Shown piece after piece: positions 26,249-35,806 of a stretch of DNA of 64,000 bases. The notes beneath the pieces are model-generated. The model was not told where the DNA came from, did no database searches, and was given only the letters and a program-made list of their open reading frames with translations. The stretch covers positions 1,488,001 through 1,552,000 of the forward strand of contig OZ244815.1 in assembly GCA_965220235.1 (NCBI GenBank), in the 5' to 3' direction. Numbering within the stretch: the stretch's first letter is position 1; every line of letters begins with the position of its first letter. The DNA is from Bin55 sp965220235 (GTDB lineage Bacteria; Pseudomonadota; Gammaproteobacteria; Pseudomonadales; Azotimanducaceae). The translations under genes and the position numbers were made by a program.

Positions 26249-26992
26249 TTAGGAAGCGCTTTGGATTCGCCTGATCGCACGACGTAGTTCCTTTTTGAGT
26301 TGCTTAGCGTGAGTGAGCCAAATAGTATGGGCTGCGCCGTTGATAGTGACAAACTCCCCGCTTGGCAGTAGAGAAGCCAATTGACGAGTTGGCCACGCCG
26401 GGCGAGTATCTTCAGATCCGTAGATAAAAGTTGCGGGAATCTCGCAATCGGCAATTCTTCGTAACAATGTTGAATGCTTGATGTACTCACGCCAAGATTG
26501 ATTGCACTCACTATTCACTTTTGGATCTGCGGTGAATCTAGCGTCGCCGAGATCTTCGCCTCTACGAGACAGATTTCGATGATAAGCGCTGTGCCAAGTA
26601 CGGTCATTCACGATCCTACCTCCTGCGAGGCCGATGAGTCCGATGACGTTTCGGGGGAAACGCAAAGCGTACGCGAGCGCTAAATCGGGACCGAAACTGT
26701 GTCCCCCGACAATGCAACGGTCTACGCCGTAAGTTTGTCGGACACACTCGGCGTCATTGATGAGCGTCTGTACGGTGTAATCACCGTCCCAGTCGGATCG
26801 ACCACAACCACGTGGTTCGAATCGAATGATCTGGCAGACATCCTCAATTAGAGTGGCAACGGGCGCAAGATAATCGTCGCACCCTGGTCCGCCGTTGAAC
26901 ATTAGGAAAGCTTGACCTGAACCGCTCGTACACGTCCAGAGATTTGCGTTATTGGATTGAACGAACTGTTCGTGGTATGCGTTGCTGCTCAA
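26249..26992 (-). CDS. Proline iminopeptidase-like alpha/beta hydrolase (S33)
   Basis: 247 residues. The S33 marks are present: FNGGPGCDDY, the RFEPRGCGRSD strand, the nucleophile VGGHSFGPDLALAYA (Ser about residue 103), IYGSEDTRPAW and INGAAHTIWLTH for the catalytic His. It would remove N-terminal residues from small peptides or act as an esterase. It is shorter than classic proline iminopeptidases (about 310 residues), with a small cap. Confidence 0.75.
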   Translation of the reverse strand: MSSNAYHEQFVQSNNANLWTCTSGSGQAFLMFNGGPGCDDYLAPVATLIEDVCQIIRFEPRGCGRSDWDGDYTVQTLINDAECVRQTYGVDRCIVGGHSFGPDLALAYALRFPRNVIGLIGLAGGRIVNDRTWHSAYHRNLSRRGEDLGDARFTADPKVNSECNQSWREYIKHSTLLRRIADCEIPATFIYGSEDTRPAWPTRQLASLLPSGEFVTINGAAHTIWLTHAKQLKKELRRAIRRIQSAS

Positions 26993-27445
26993 CTAGCTGC
27001 TGTCCTCAACTCGGCAGATCCAGACAAAGACATTTGACATAGCGATTGACATGCAGTGCTCAATCCGGCTCAACGGTGTGTTTTGATGTTGAGCACCATA
27101 TACCAGTGGAAGTCGATCCGAACTAGAGGTCGTGTTTCCTACGCGGTGCATCGCTCGTAGTACACAGCGGAGCCCACCGAATTTTGTAATCCTACTGATG
27201 CGGTGCGTTCGAATTAGCGTCAACAATTCAGTTATCGGGCGACGGGACTGCAATCCGGCGACCATGTCTCTCATTTCTCTAAACTCTAGCCAAAAAGAGC
27301 ATGCGTGAGTCGTGCTATCCATTGAACGAGTACTCAGTCTGAACACGTTGATAGATTGCAAGTTCGTGAGAAATTAGAGGGCGAATCCATATAAGCCAAT
27401 TAGAATCACTTGAGATTAAACCGGCTGAACAGAGGAGAGCGAAAG
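26993..27445. other. Intergenic stretch, no gene supported
   Basis: About 450 bases between divergent genes. A 122-codon minus-strand frame exists (26993-27361) but it has no ribosome-binding site, odd composition and no recognisable motif, so I leave it uncalled. Confidence 0.4.
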
Positions 27446-27832
27446 ATGTCGGAAAGCTACGTTCGGCACGGCTACGGAACGGTGCGACCGTATCTGTACG
27501 GTGCATACGAATTACCTGAGTTCTTAGCGACCGTCTTTGGTGCCGAAGAGATTGAACGACACGAAGCCGATGATCGTCGTGCCGCGCACGTCGAATTGAA
27601 GCTCGGTGATAGCGTCATGATCGTCGAGGCTGGAGAAATCCCTCCTGAACACGATACGACAGAGGCTTCGGTTTACGTGTATGTAGAAGACGTGGACACG
27701 GTGTATTTCAAAGCAATCGATGCGGGTGCCGAGTCGATTTCAGCACCCGAAACCCAACCTTACGGTGAAAGGAGTTGCGGCTTTACCGCGTTCAAGAATA
27801 CTTGGTGGGTGGCGACCTATCTAAATAGGTAA
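27446..27832 (+). CDS. VOC/glyoxalase-fold protein (PhnB-like)
   Basis: 128 residues of the vicinal-oxygen-chelate fold: RPYLYGAYELPEFLATVFGAEEIER, HVELKLGDSVMIVEAGE, VYVYVEDVDTVYFKAIDAGAESI and a FKNTWWVATYL end. The usual metal ligands are only partly evident. ATG 27446 is chosen because AGGAGA lies upstream; an earlier TTG at 27410 is unlikely. Confidence 0.78.
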   Translation: MSESYVRHGYGTVRPYLYGAYELPEFLATVFGAEEIERHEADDRRAAHVELKLGDSVMIVEAGEIPPEHDTTEASVYVYVEDVDTVYFKAIDAGAESISAPETQPYGERSCGFTAFKNTWWVATYLNR

Positions 27833-27918
27833 GTTCTTGTAAATACGGAGATCGTTGGAAGGGGCGCTCGTGAATCACGTGAATAGCTATTCTCTCACAC
27901 TCATCTGGGCTTAACGAT

Positions 27919-28455
27919 ATGCTCGAGCGGAGAAGTCGTGCACGCGCGATTGTAGGCTCGATCGTGTTCTTCTTCATCGCTCCATTTGTAGTGGGTGGTG
28001 TTGTCCCGTATATATTGGTAGGTTGGCAATTTGATGATCTCTACTTTGGCTTCGGCGAGATGAGAATCGTTGGAAGCGCAGTGATCTTGACGGGATTGGC
28101 ATGTGTTCTCGAGTGCTTCGGTCGATTCGCTCTTGAAGGGCGCGGTACACCTGCCCCGGTGTTGCAGACTGACATACTGATCGCGTCAGGTCTTTATCGA
28201 TTCGTGCGAAACCCAATGTACATCGCTGTCTTGATGATCGTTTTGGGTCAAGCGTTGTTCTTCGGACAAATCCTGTTATTCGGCTATGCAGTTCTGGTGT
28301 GGGTTTTGTTTCACACGTTTGTTCGATTCCACGAGGAACCACAGCTGCGGCGGAGATTTGGTACGTCGTACGCGACGTATTGCCTTCATGTACGTCGTTG
28401 GTGGCCACGAGCTACGCCTTGGAATGCACCGCGAAACTCAATCTCTGAGCTTTAA
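27919..28455 (+). CDS. Isoprenylcysteine methyltransferase-like membrane protein
   Basis: 178 residues with four or so membrane helices and the ICMT/PEMT-type C-terminal signature GLYRFVRNPMYIAVLMIVLG, FHEEPQLRRRFGTSYATYC and a closing RWWP. These are SAM-dependent integral membrane methyltransferases acting on lipids, thiols or prenyl-cysteines. Bacterial targets are mostly unknown. Confidence 0.8.
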   Translation: MLERRSRARAIVGSIVFFFIAPFVVGGVVPYILVGWQFDDLYFGFGEMRIVGSAVILTGLACVLECFGRFALEGRGTPAPVLQTDILIASGLYRFVRNPMYIAVLMIVLGQALFFGQILLFGYAVLVWVLFHTFVRFHEEPQLRRRFGTSYATYCLHVRRWWPRATPWNAPRNSISEL

Positions 28456-28633
28456 TCGTTAAGTATTCAAAATGTCCCATAGAAACTTGGAGGATGTTCG
28501 TAGAGGTCGTACCTCATCGAAACCTAACAGACACTCGCTTTAAGGATATTGTGTCTCATGGATGCGGTTCGTTGCATGGAGGAAGTTCTCTTTTTTATAG
28601 TTGCATCCCGTGAAATTTGCTGAGGGCGAAAAC

Positions 28634-28930
28634 TTGATTCTTGAAGTAGCACTCCTTGACGAAAAACCGGGCGAGGAGAGTGATTTTGAGGAGGCATTCG
28701 GTCATGCCCAATCAATCATTGAATCGATGGGCGGATATCTAGGTCATGAATTGCAAAGATGTCTTGAAAATCCTAGTCGGTACATTCTGTTAGTTCGTTG
28801 GCAGACACTGTGCGACCATACGGTTGGATTCCGTGAATCGCGGGAATACTTGGAGTGGAAACGGTTACTCCATCATTTTTACGATCCATTTCCAACCGTT
28901 GAGCATTTTCAGCAAGTGAAATTGGGATAG
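28634..28930 (+). CDS. Antibiotic biosynthesis monooxygenase-domain protein
   Basis: 98 residues of the ABM fold: ILEVALLDEKPGEESDFEEAF, IIESMGGYLGHELQRCLENPSRYILLVRWQTLCDHTVGFR and the HHFYDPFPTVEHFQ end match a very conserved ABM subgroup. TTG 28634 is chosen because family members begin at MILEVA and GAGGG stands upstream; GTG 28610 and TTG 28601 are alternatives. Role unknown, often stress-linked. Confidence 0.8.
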   Translation: MILEVALLDEKPGEESDFEEAFGHAQSIIESMGGYLGHELQRCLENPSRYILLVRWQTLCDHTVGFRESREYLEWKRLLHHFYDPFPTVEHFQQVKLG

Positions 28931-29090
28931 GTGTTAGATTGAATTCGAGTGTGTTGTCTGAGAAGTTAAGTCGGAAAGTTACGACCTCGCTAACGATCAT
29001 TGATAATGAGGAATGAGATCAGTGCTTTTGTCCTAGTTTTGGCAGTGAATCTATGGTCAGGTTCGTTGTAGGTCACGGGTAATTCAATTG

Positions 29091-29513
29091 ATGGATATCA
29101 AACGATATCAACCTAATATAGAAATAGATACCAACGTGGCGAAGCTTCTCGTTACTTCAGTTGGCAATGCCACAGCAGAAGCACTTGACGGGCTCATTCA
29201 GTCTTGTGTCGGTGAAGGATTCCCGTCGATGTGGCTTGCGAGTTGCGACGACACGCCCGTCGGTGTTTTGCGATTGGACTCAAAGAATCCCGCGCGTTGC
29301 ACCATCACTCACATCGCGACACACCCAGAATATCGAAGTCAAGGTATCGGACGAAAACTAATCGAATTCACAGTTAATGATCTGAGATTTGAAAAAATCG
29401 AGGCGGAAACTGATGACAGTGCGGTGAATTTCTACAAATCGTGTGGTTTCGAGATTGAATCTCTAGGAAAAAACGAATACGGCGTTCAACGCTACAAATG
29501 TGTGCTCCGCTGA
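29091..29513 (+). CDS. GNAT-family N-acetyltransferase
   Basis: 140 residues with the GNAT core: GVLRLDSK, ITHIATHPEYRSQGIGRKLIEF (acetyl-CoA R/Q-x-x-G-x-G/A loop) and AVNFYKSCGFEIES. The C-terminal segment is typical of single-domain acetyltransferases. TTG 29088 precedes the ATG but ATG 29091 is preferred. Substrate unknown. Confidence 0.82.
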   Translation: MDIKRYQPNIEIDTNVAKLLVTSVGNATAEALDGLIQSCVGEGFPSMWLASCDDTPVGVLRLDSKNPARCTITHIATHPEYRSQGIGRKLIEFTVNDLRFEKIEAETDDSAVNFYKSCGFEIESLGKNEYGVQRYKCVLR

Positions 29514-29587
29514 TAGCACATAGAGCGGATGCATATCGGCGAAGAGATGAATTAGCTCGTTGAATCGCGTGAAAGGAGGAACTATCG

Positions 29588-30622
29588 GTGTTAGACATAT
29601 ATCAGTCAGGAGAAGGCGCTCATACCTATCGTATTCCGGCTTTGATTGTTAGTAACGCCGGAACACTTCTCGCGTTCGCGGAAGCGCGTCGCTCCGGGGG
29701 TGGTGACACAGGGGATATCGATTTGGTGGTGCGGCGGAGCACCGACTGTGGTGAATCTTGGGGTGAGATCATCACGGTCTGGGATGATGGTATTAACACG
29801 TGCGGAAATCCCGCTCCGATCATTGATCAGAAAACAGGTCGCATTTGGCTACCCATGACTTGGAACCACGGTTCGGACCACGAGCGCGACATCATCAGTG
29901 GCACGAGTCGCGAACCGCGTCGACCCTATATCACGTATAGCGATGACGATGGACGAACTTGGTCGCAAGCGCAAGAGTTACCCGAACTGCGGCAACCACA
30001 CTGGGGTTGGTATGCCATCGGACCAGGAAATGCGATCCAGATGACTAGGGGCAAGTTCTCAGGTCGGATTGTTGTCCCAGCGAACCACTCGGATACGCAG
30101 TCTGATGAAGATCACTACTCCCGGTCGCATGTGTTCTTCTCGGACGATGGCGGTGCGTCGTGGATACTTGGTGGTACGGCAGGACCAGCTACTAACGAGT
30201 CTAGCGTGGTTGAACTATCGGATGGATCATTAATGCTCAACATGCGCTCTTACGCAGGAGTTAACCGTAGGGCAGTATCGATAAGCACGGACGGGGGTAA
30301 ATCCTGGTCCGCACCCGTGTTGGACGAGGTTCTAATCGAGCCAGTTTGCCAAGCCAGTATGGTTCGTGACGATCGTTCAAAACCTCCATCAAAGAATGGA
30401 AGGCTACTGTTTGTGAATCCTGCATCAACTAAACGCGAGCGCTTAACCCTTCGCGTTAGTGCTGATCACGGAAGGTCCTGGGGTGAGGAAATTATCGTGT
30501 ATCCGGATTCGGCAGCGTACTCGTCGATTGCTGTATTACCGGATGACCGGATCGGTATCCTATTCGAACGGGATGACTACCAACGGGTCTCGCTCAAACG
30601 TCTACCCATAGACTCGAGATAA
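29588..30622 (+). CDS. Sialidase family protein (GH33-like, BNR repeats)
   Basis: 344 residues of a six-blade sialidase fold. It has the YRIPAL arginine motif near the start and five Asp-boxes (S-x-D-x-G-x-x-W): STDCGESW, SDDDGRTW, SDDGGASW, STDGGKSW and SADHGRSW. LLAFAEARRS and the YSSIAVLPDDRIGILFE region fit exo-sialidases. There is no signal peptide, so the protein is probably cytoplasmic and may act on imported oligosaccharides. GTG 29588 has AAAGGAGG eight bases upstream, an unusually strong site. No other sialic acid gene is nearby. Confidence 0.82.
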   Translation: MLDIYQSGEGAHTYRIPALIVSNAGTLLAFAEARRSGGGDTGDIDLVVRRSTDCGESWGEIITVWDDGINTCGNPAPIIDQKTGRIWLPMTWNHGSDHERDIISGTSREPRRPYITYSDDDGRTWSQAQELPELRQPHWGWYAIGPGNAIQMTRGKFSGRIVVPANHSDTQSDEDHYSRSHVFFSDDGGASWILGGTAGPATNESSVVELSDGSLMLNMRSYAGVNRRAVSISTDGGKSWSAPVLDEVLIEPVCQASMVRDDRSKPPSKNGRLLFVNPASTKRERLTLRVSADHGRSWGEEIIVYPDSAAYSSIAVLPDDRIGILFERDDYQRVSLKRLPIDSR

Positions 30623-31031
30623 CAGTTCAACGAGCGGGACTGGTTTTTTGAATCTTGATCAGAACTGAGGTCCGTGTCGATACTGGCGATTTTTCGAATT
30701 GTTTCGTTTTCGGCGCTACTCATCTATATGCCATACACATGGGATGTGCTACTCATCTTTGCGCTGATAGTAAATGAATCGAAAACTCTGAGGACTTCGA
30801 TATAACTCATTGTTTTTAAATATTATTTCTAGGATATTAGGCATCTGAAAGTTTTGTCAAGATTCTTCTGCAATTTCGTCTGGGTAATTCCCGAAGCGCG
30901 AGTTTGACGACCCGATTTGCCTTCAAAGACGAGTCGGGACTTCAACGGACCTTGAGTGCGTTTCTTGCCGCTTGCTGCCACCTCTGAGAGGGTGCTTCAT
31001 TGGAATTATTGAGCCCCATCCAACCGTTTAA
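30623..31031. other. Gene-free AT-rich stretch before the IS zone
   Basis: About 410 bases with nothing recognised as coding. It includes an AT-rich patch near 30800-30840. It marks the border between the quiet metabolic region and the IS and defence zone. Confidence 0.45.
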
Positions 31032-31217
31032 TTAGCCTTTTTCGGATTCCCACCGCTCATGTGTTTTAACCGCGAGCGCTCGAATCAACCCCGGACATGA
31101 CGCTGTGTTCCGGTAAATCCTCAGGACTTGGTTTCGGCGGCGGAAATCCTCATTGAACCTTTCCCGTATGTTCGACGATTTCATGCGTCGTCGATGCCCT
31201 CGTGACACATTGTTCAC
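31032..31217 (-). pseudogene. C-terminal remnant of another IS256-family transposase
   Basis: The 61-codon frame reads KSSNIRERFNEDFRRRNQVL..YRN.ASC..LIRALAVKTHERWE, which matches the C-terminal catalytic-Glu region of mutator-type transposases (TTN-x-x-ER-x-NEE-x-RRR). It differs from the two intact IS256-family copies nearby, so it belongs to a different, older element. The rest of that gene is missing. Confidence 0.55.
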
Positions 31218-31416
31218 GACCTACAGGACACTCGCGCTAGGGTTTGGCGTTAGCGCTAGGCGTAGTAGGCACATCGGTGACGCCGAATGCCCGTGCCATC
31301 GCCGTAATGGATAAATCTGACGGTCTGGACTCGGGTGCACGTGCTGGTAGATGGAACGAAACTTGGCAACCGTTCGTTGCGATTGGCCGCGAACCGTACC
31401 GCTGCCTTTTCCAGGA

Positions 31417-32816
31417 GAGATATAGCCTAAAGTGGTGTTTCGAGGCTAGGCGGGTGTTTCCCCCTAGCTGTTAGTATCTGTGTTTGGAAAACCACCAACA
31501 GAGAAGGAAACACCACCATGAATAAGGATAACATCGTAGCTCTGCGCACGAGCGTTGGCGACCCGTTGCAGGACGTTTTGCGCGATGGTGCACGGCGGTT
31601 GCTGGCGCAAGCGATCGACGCCGAAGTTGACGAGTTGCTTACGCAACACGCGGATCGACGCACGGCCGAGGGTCGAGCGGGCGTGGTTCGCAATGGCTAT
31701 CTGCCGGAACGTCAGGTGCAGACCGGCATTGGTCCGATTGATGTTCGGATCCCGAAAGTCCGTGCCAACGTTGGCGAAGCGGTCACGTTTCGCTCGAAAC
31801 TGGTACCGCCGTATGTCCGTAAAGCGGCATCACTGGAAGCCGCGTTGCCCTGGCTGTATCTGAAAGGGATTTCAACCGGCGACATGCACGAAGCCCTGAC
31901 CGAACTGGTGGGCGACGATGCCAAAGGCTTGTCGGCCACGACGGTCGCACGCTTGAAGCGGAAATGGGCGGCTGAATACGCCACCTGGCGCACCCGCTCG
32001 TTGGCGGATCGGACTTGGGTTTACCTCTGGGCGGACGGCATCTACAGCCGCATTCGCGGCGAGACCGGCAAGCTCTGCGCCTTGGTGGTCATTGGCGTTG
32101 ATCAGCGCGGTCGCAAGGCGTTGCTGGCGGTCGAAGAAGGGGTGCGGGAATCCACGCAAAGTTGGCGCGAGCTCCTGCTGAACCTGAACAAGCGGCACAT
32201 GAAGGCACCCCAGTTGGCGATCGGGGATGGTGCGTTGGGCTTCTGGAATGCCCTCAACGAGCTCTGGCCTGAGACGCGCTGCCAGCGGTGTTGGATGCAC
32301 AAGATGGGCAATGTCCTGAATCGCTTGCCGAAATCCTCGCAGGCAAGCGCCAAACGGGATTTACAGGATATCTGGCAAGCCGCAACGAAAGCCCAGGCGG
32401 CACACGCCTATGACGCATTCAAAGCGACCTACGAGGCTAAATTTCCGGATGCCGTCGAATGCTTGGTCAAGGATCGCGAGACGTTATTCACGTTCTACGA
32501 CTTTCCCGCCGAGCACTGGCGCAGCATTCGGACCACCAACCCCATCGAGTCGACGTTCGGCACGATTCGACATCGCACCCGGCAGGCGAAGGGTTGCGTG
32601 TCGCGTCAAAGTGCATTACATATGATGTTCAAATTAGGTTGCGTCGCGGAGACACACTGGCGATGTCTACGTGGTTTCAAGCAGCTGGCAGAAGTCGTCG
32701 AGGGCATCAAATTCATCGACGGGATTAAATTCGCACCCAAGGAGGAAACTCACCCACCATCAACACAGAAAGCAGCATAACGAATGCTGCTCAAACACCA
32801 CTTTCGGTTATACCTC
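31417..32816 (+). mobile_element. IS256-family insertion sequence, copy 1
   Basis: A 1400-bp element with terminal inverted repeats GAGATATAGCCTAAAGTGG (left) and the complement of GAGGTATAACCGAAAGTGG (right). It is flanked by a 9-bp direct duplication TTTCCAGGA at 31408-31416 and 32817-32825. It carries one transposase gene. It differs from copy 2 at only two positions that I can find: T versus G at 31455 and T versus C in codon 383. Confidence 0.92.
31518..32780 (+). CDS. IS256-family (mutator) transposase, copy 1
   Basis: 420 residues. The DDE residues are D173 (LWADGIYS), D237 (AIGDGALGFW) and E344 (TTNPIESTFGTIRHRT); C-x2-C-W (RCQRCWMHK) before the insertion domain is typical. GAAGGAAACACCACC precedes the ATG. 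Residue 383 is Cys here and Arg in copy 2. It looks active. Confidence 0.93.
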   Translation: MNKDNIVALRTSVGDPLQDVLRDGARRLLAQAIDAEVDELLTQHADRRTAEGRAGVVRNGYLPERQVQTGIGPIDVRIPKVRANVGEAVTFRSKLVPPYVRKAASLEAALPWLYLKGISTGDMHEALTELVGDDAKGLSATTVARLKRKWAAEYATWRTRSLADRTWVYLWADGIYSRIRGETGKLCALVVIGVDQRGRKALLAVEEGVRESTQSWRELLLNLNKRHMKAPQLAIGDGALGFWNALNELWPETRCQRCWMHKMGNVLNRLPKSSQASAKRDLQDIWQAATKAQAAHAYDAFKATYEAKFPDAVECLVKDRETLFTFYDFPAEHWRSIRTTNPIESTFGTIRHRTRQAKGCVSRQSALHMMFKLGCVAETHWRCLRGFKQLAEVVEGIKFIDGIKFAPKEETHPPSTQKAA

Positions 32817-33988
32817 TTTCCAGGATGAGCTTGTCGTCCCGCAACGGATGGTTCTCCTTTCGAAGCTGTTTCAGTTCGTCGACTTCCGGTATGCCGACTC
32901 AAACTCCTCCGGTCACGCGTTCAACACACTGCCGGACCGTCGCTTCGCACGGTTCAGAATCGTTGATAAGCGCACGAATCGAGCGACCCTGATGACATTC
33001 AAGGGCAATCTGTTTCCTCGGCGTTTGTGCATATCGATTGGCCATACAATAACTTTTCTTGCCAAAATCCAAGATTTAGCGTGCGCATTTCGTTAATGCT
33101 TCAATCGAACTAACTAACTAACTCTACACCTATACTTATTCAGTCGTTTATAGTCATCGGGATAACTTTATTTGTCGATAGCTTACAGGAATACGTAACT
33201 CTGCATTTAGTATCTGAAGGAATTCAGTCTCGTCTGAGTATGGCGAGTGCTCGCCGACTACAACCAAACGTTTCGGTCGGATCGGTTTTGGCCAATAAGC
33301 GTATTCGAGCAGTTGTCCGATTGCTTCACGTAACACGACTCGAAGTGTAGATTGGGTTTTAATTTCATAGAACTCGAAGGCATTTTCCCTTCTCGCAACC
33401 AAGTCAATATACCCGCCTTTGCCGTCCGGATTCTCGATGCTGACTTCAGCTCCTTCGATCTCTAGTTCCTGCTTCAAGATCTCTTGCATCTGTTTATGGC
33501 GAGAATCTACCTTCGTACGTCGGGCATGCTGCACCCTTTCGCTAGAGTGTATTGTTTGCGACTTTGAGACCCGTTTGGGATTGAAAGTAAATAACCGATC
33601 CGATGAAAGTACCGGGACGGCGTCTTCGGCGTCGAATTCGACATATTCATACACAGGTAGTAGCTCATCAAAATCCTCTAGTACGGTATCGATATTGAAT
33701 TCACCTAGACGTACCATCTTGCCTACGAAGATCGCGGTACCTTTTGTGTAAAGCTCCTCTGTGACGCATTGTGGATATCGGTTTCTGCTTCGATAACGAT
33801 CTTCGACCCCTCCTGTCCAATCCCACATTTCGAAGCCGAGTCTACGAAGGTGTCCAGCGTGCGTTTCCAGAACCGTGCTTAGTTTGCGAAGTTTCGGGTA
33901 CAGTTGTGTTACATCGGGAAGTGATCGACTTGGTTGAAGCGAAATCGCGATTCCCCAACGTATCTTGTCAGAGTCAACCCCGACATTA

Positions 33989-35388
33989 GAGATATAGCCT
34001 AAAGTGGTGTTTCGAGGCTAGGCGGGGGTTTCCCCCTAGCTGTTAGTATCTGTGTTTGGAAAACCACCAACAGAGAAGGAAACACCACCATGAATAAGGA
34101 TAACATCGTAGCTCTGCGCACGAGCGTTGGCGACCCGTTGCAGGACGTTTTGCGCGATGGTGCACGGCGGTTGCTGGCGCAAGCGATCGACGCCGAAGTT
34201 GACGAGTTGCTTACGCAACACGCGGATCGACGCACGGCCGAGGGTCGAGCGGGCGTGGTTCGCAATGGCTATCTGCCGGAACGTCAGGTGCAGACCGGCA
34301 TTGGTCCGATTGATGTTCGGATCCCGAAAGTCCGTGCCAACGTTGGCGAAGCGGTCACGTTTCGCTCGAAACTGGTACCGCCGTATGTCCGTAAAGCGGC
34401 ATCACTGGAAGCCGCGTTGCCCTGGCTGTATCTGAAAGGGATTTCAACCGGCGACATGCACGAAGCCCTGACCGAACTGGTGGGCGACGATGCCAAAGGC
34501 TTGTCGGCCACGACGGTCGCACGCTTGAAGCGGAAATGGGCGGCTGAATACGCCACCTGGCGCACCCGCTCGTTGGCGGATCGGACTTGGGTTTACCTCT
34601 GGGCGGACGGCATCTACAGCCGCATTCGCGGCGAGACCGGCAAGCTCTGCGCCTTGGTGGTCATTGGCGTTGATCAGCGCGGTCGCAAGGCGTTGCTGGC
34701 GGTCGAAGAAGGGGTGCGGGAATCCACGCAAAGTTGGCGCGAGCTCCTGCTGAACCTGAACAAGCGGCACATGAAGGCACCCCAGTTGGCGATCGGGGAT
34801 GGTGCGTTGGGCTTCTGGAATGCCCTCAACGAGCTCTGGCCTGAGACGCGCTGCCAGCGGTGTTGGATGCACAAGATGGGCAATGTCCTGAATCGCTTGC
34901 CGAAATCCTCGCAGGCAAGCGCCAAACGGGATTTACAGGATATCTGGCAAGCCGCAACGAAAGCCCAGGCGGCACACGCCTATGACGCATTCAAAGCGAC
35001 CTACGAGGCTAAATTTCCGGATGCCGTCGAATGCTTGGTCAAGGATCGCGAGACGTTATTCACGTTCTACGACTTTCCCGCCGAGCACTGGCGCAGCATT
35101 CGGACCACCAACCCCATCGAGTCGACGTTCGGCACGATTCGACATCGCACCCGGCAGGCGAAGGGTTGCGTGTCGCGTCAAAGTGCATTACATATGATGT
35201 TCAAATTAGGTTGCGTCGCGGAGACACACTGGCGACGTCTACGTGGTTTCAAGCAGCTGGCAGAAGTCGTCGAGGGCATCAAATTCATCGACGGGATTAA
35301 ATTCGCACCCAAGGAGGAAACTCACCCACCATCAACACAGAAAGCAGCATAACGAATGCTGCTCAAACACCACTTTCGGTTATACCTC
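33989..35388 (+). mobile_element. IS256-family insertion sequence, copy 2
   Basis: A second 1400-bp copy in the same orientation, flanked by its own 9-bp duplication CCGACATTA at 33980-33988 and 35389-35397. The different target duplications show two separate transpositions, and near-identity shows they are recent. It interrupts the nuclease gene described at 33154-35576. Confidence 0.92.
34090..35352 (+). CDS. IS256-family (mutator) transposase, copy 2
   Basis: 420 residues, the same as copy 1 except Arg for Cys at 383. D173, D237 and E344 are all present, so this copy should also be active. Transposition by this family is cut-and-paste or copy-out, giving 8-9 bp duplications as seen. Confidence 0.93.
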   Translation: MNKDNIVALRTSVGDPLQDVLRDGARRLLAQAIDAEVDELLTQHADRRTAEGRAGVVRNGYLPERQVQTGIGPIDVRIPKVRANVGEAVTFRSKLVPPYVRKAASLEAALPWLYLKGISTGDMHEALTELVGDDAKGLSATTVARLKRKWAAEYATWRTRSLADRTWVYLWADGIYSRIRGETGKLCALVVIGVDQRGRKALLAVEEGVRESTQSWRELLLNLNKRHMKAPQLAIGDGALGFWNALNELWPETRCQRCWMHKMGNVLNRLPKSSQASAKRDLQDIWQAATKAQAAHAYDAFKATYEAKFPDAVECLVKDRETLFTFYDFPAEHWRSIRTTNPIESTFGTIRHRTRQAKGCVSRQSALHMMFKLGCVAETHWRRLRGFKQLAEVVEGIKFIDGIKFAPKEETHPPSTQKAA

Positions 35389-35806
35389 CCGACATTAAAT
35401 TGCAGTTCTTTTCGACCACCTAAGTGATGTGCCCAATCGTCATGCACATCACGGAATGGATATTTCGCAGCAATCTTCTTGAACGGACGTCGTGTTTTAC
35501 GAATCTGCTGCAATTGACCGAATCTGTAGTAATTAGATTGCTTGTTAATTGATTCGATGATTTCCTGAAAGTTCATTAGTAAGGTTACCGAAATCTGCGA
35601 AAGTGCATCAAAAGTCTGCTCGCTTGACGCTTGAAGTCACCAATGTAGCGCCGCAAGTGGTGAATGTTCGTTGCTCAGGAATCTGCATACTCGGAAGCGA
35701 ATTTTTGGGAACAAACTGTCCACGAATAGGTGCGCCGTCTCATGTGCTAACGCTCAGTGTTGGGTCGGAATCTGTTCAGTTAAGAGCTGAACTTGCAATG
35801 CACAGT

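Larger units (their letters stand above)
31258..33045 (-). pseudogene. IS3-family orfA remnant split by IS256 copy 1
   Basis: Read on the minus strand from ATG 33045 (ANRYAQTPRKQIALECHQ) a degenerate IS3-type OrfA is seen: TVRQCVERV, then a stop, then PEVDELKQLRKENHPLRDDKLILE. The frame continues across the IS256 copy (one target copy removed) as KAAVRFAANRNERLP and trails off near 31258. So the IS3 element was already dead or dying when the IS256 copy landed. Confidence 0.6.
33154..35576 (-). pseudogene. PD-(D/E)XK nuclease gene split by IS256 copy 2
   Basis: ATG 35576 begins NFQEIIESINKQSNYYRFGQL and runs into the IS at 35388. Past the IS, dropping one 9-bp target copy, the frame continues from 33979 to the stop at 33154. 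The joined length is 1014 bases, exactly 338 codons, so the reading frame was intact before insertion. The C-terminal part has a restriction-endonuclease core: GGYIDLVAR, EFYEIKTQ and REAIGQLLEYAYW (D, E-x-K and Q-helix motifs). The N-terminal 230 residues are not recognised. It lies 230 bases downstream of the XamI-like endonuclease on the same strand and could be a third part of that defence locus. Confidence 0.75.

Noticed and set aside
26993..27361. 122-codon minus-strand frame directly before the peptidase gene
   Set aside because: No ribosome-binding site, no recognisable motif and unusual composition; probably chance.
33154..33828. 224-codon frame as a complete gene
   Set aside because: It is only the 3' part of a longer gene; the joined frame across the IS is exactly 338 codons.
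34444..34872. 142-codon minus-strand frame in IS256 copy 2 (also in copy 1)
   Set aside because: Antisense shadow of the transposase gene, present in both copies only because the copies are near-identical.
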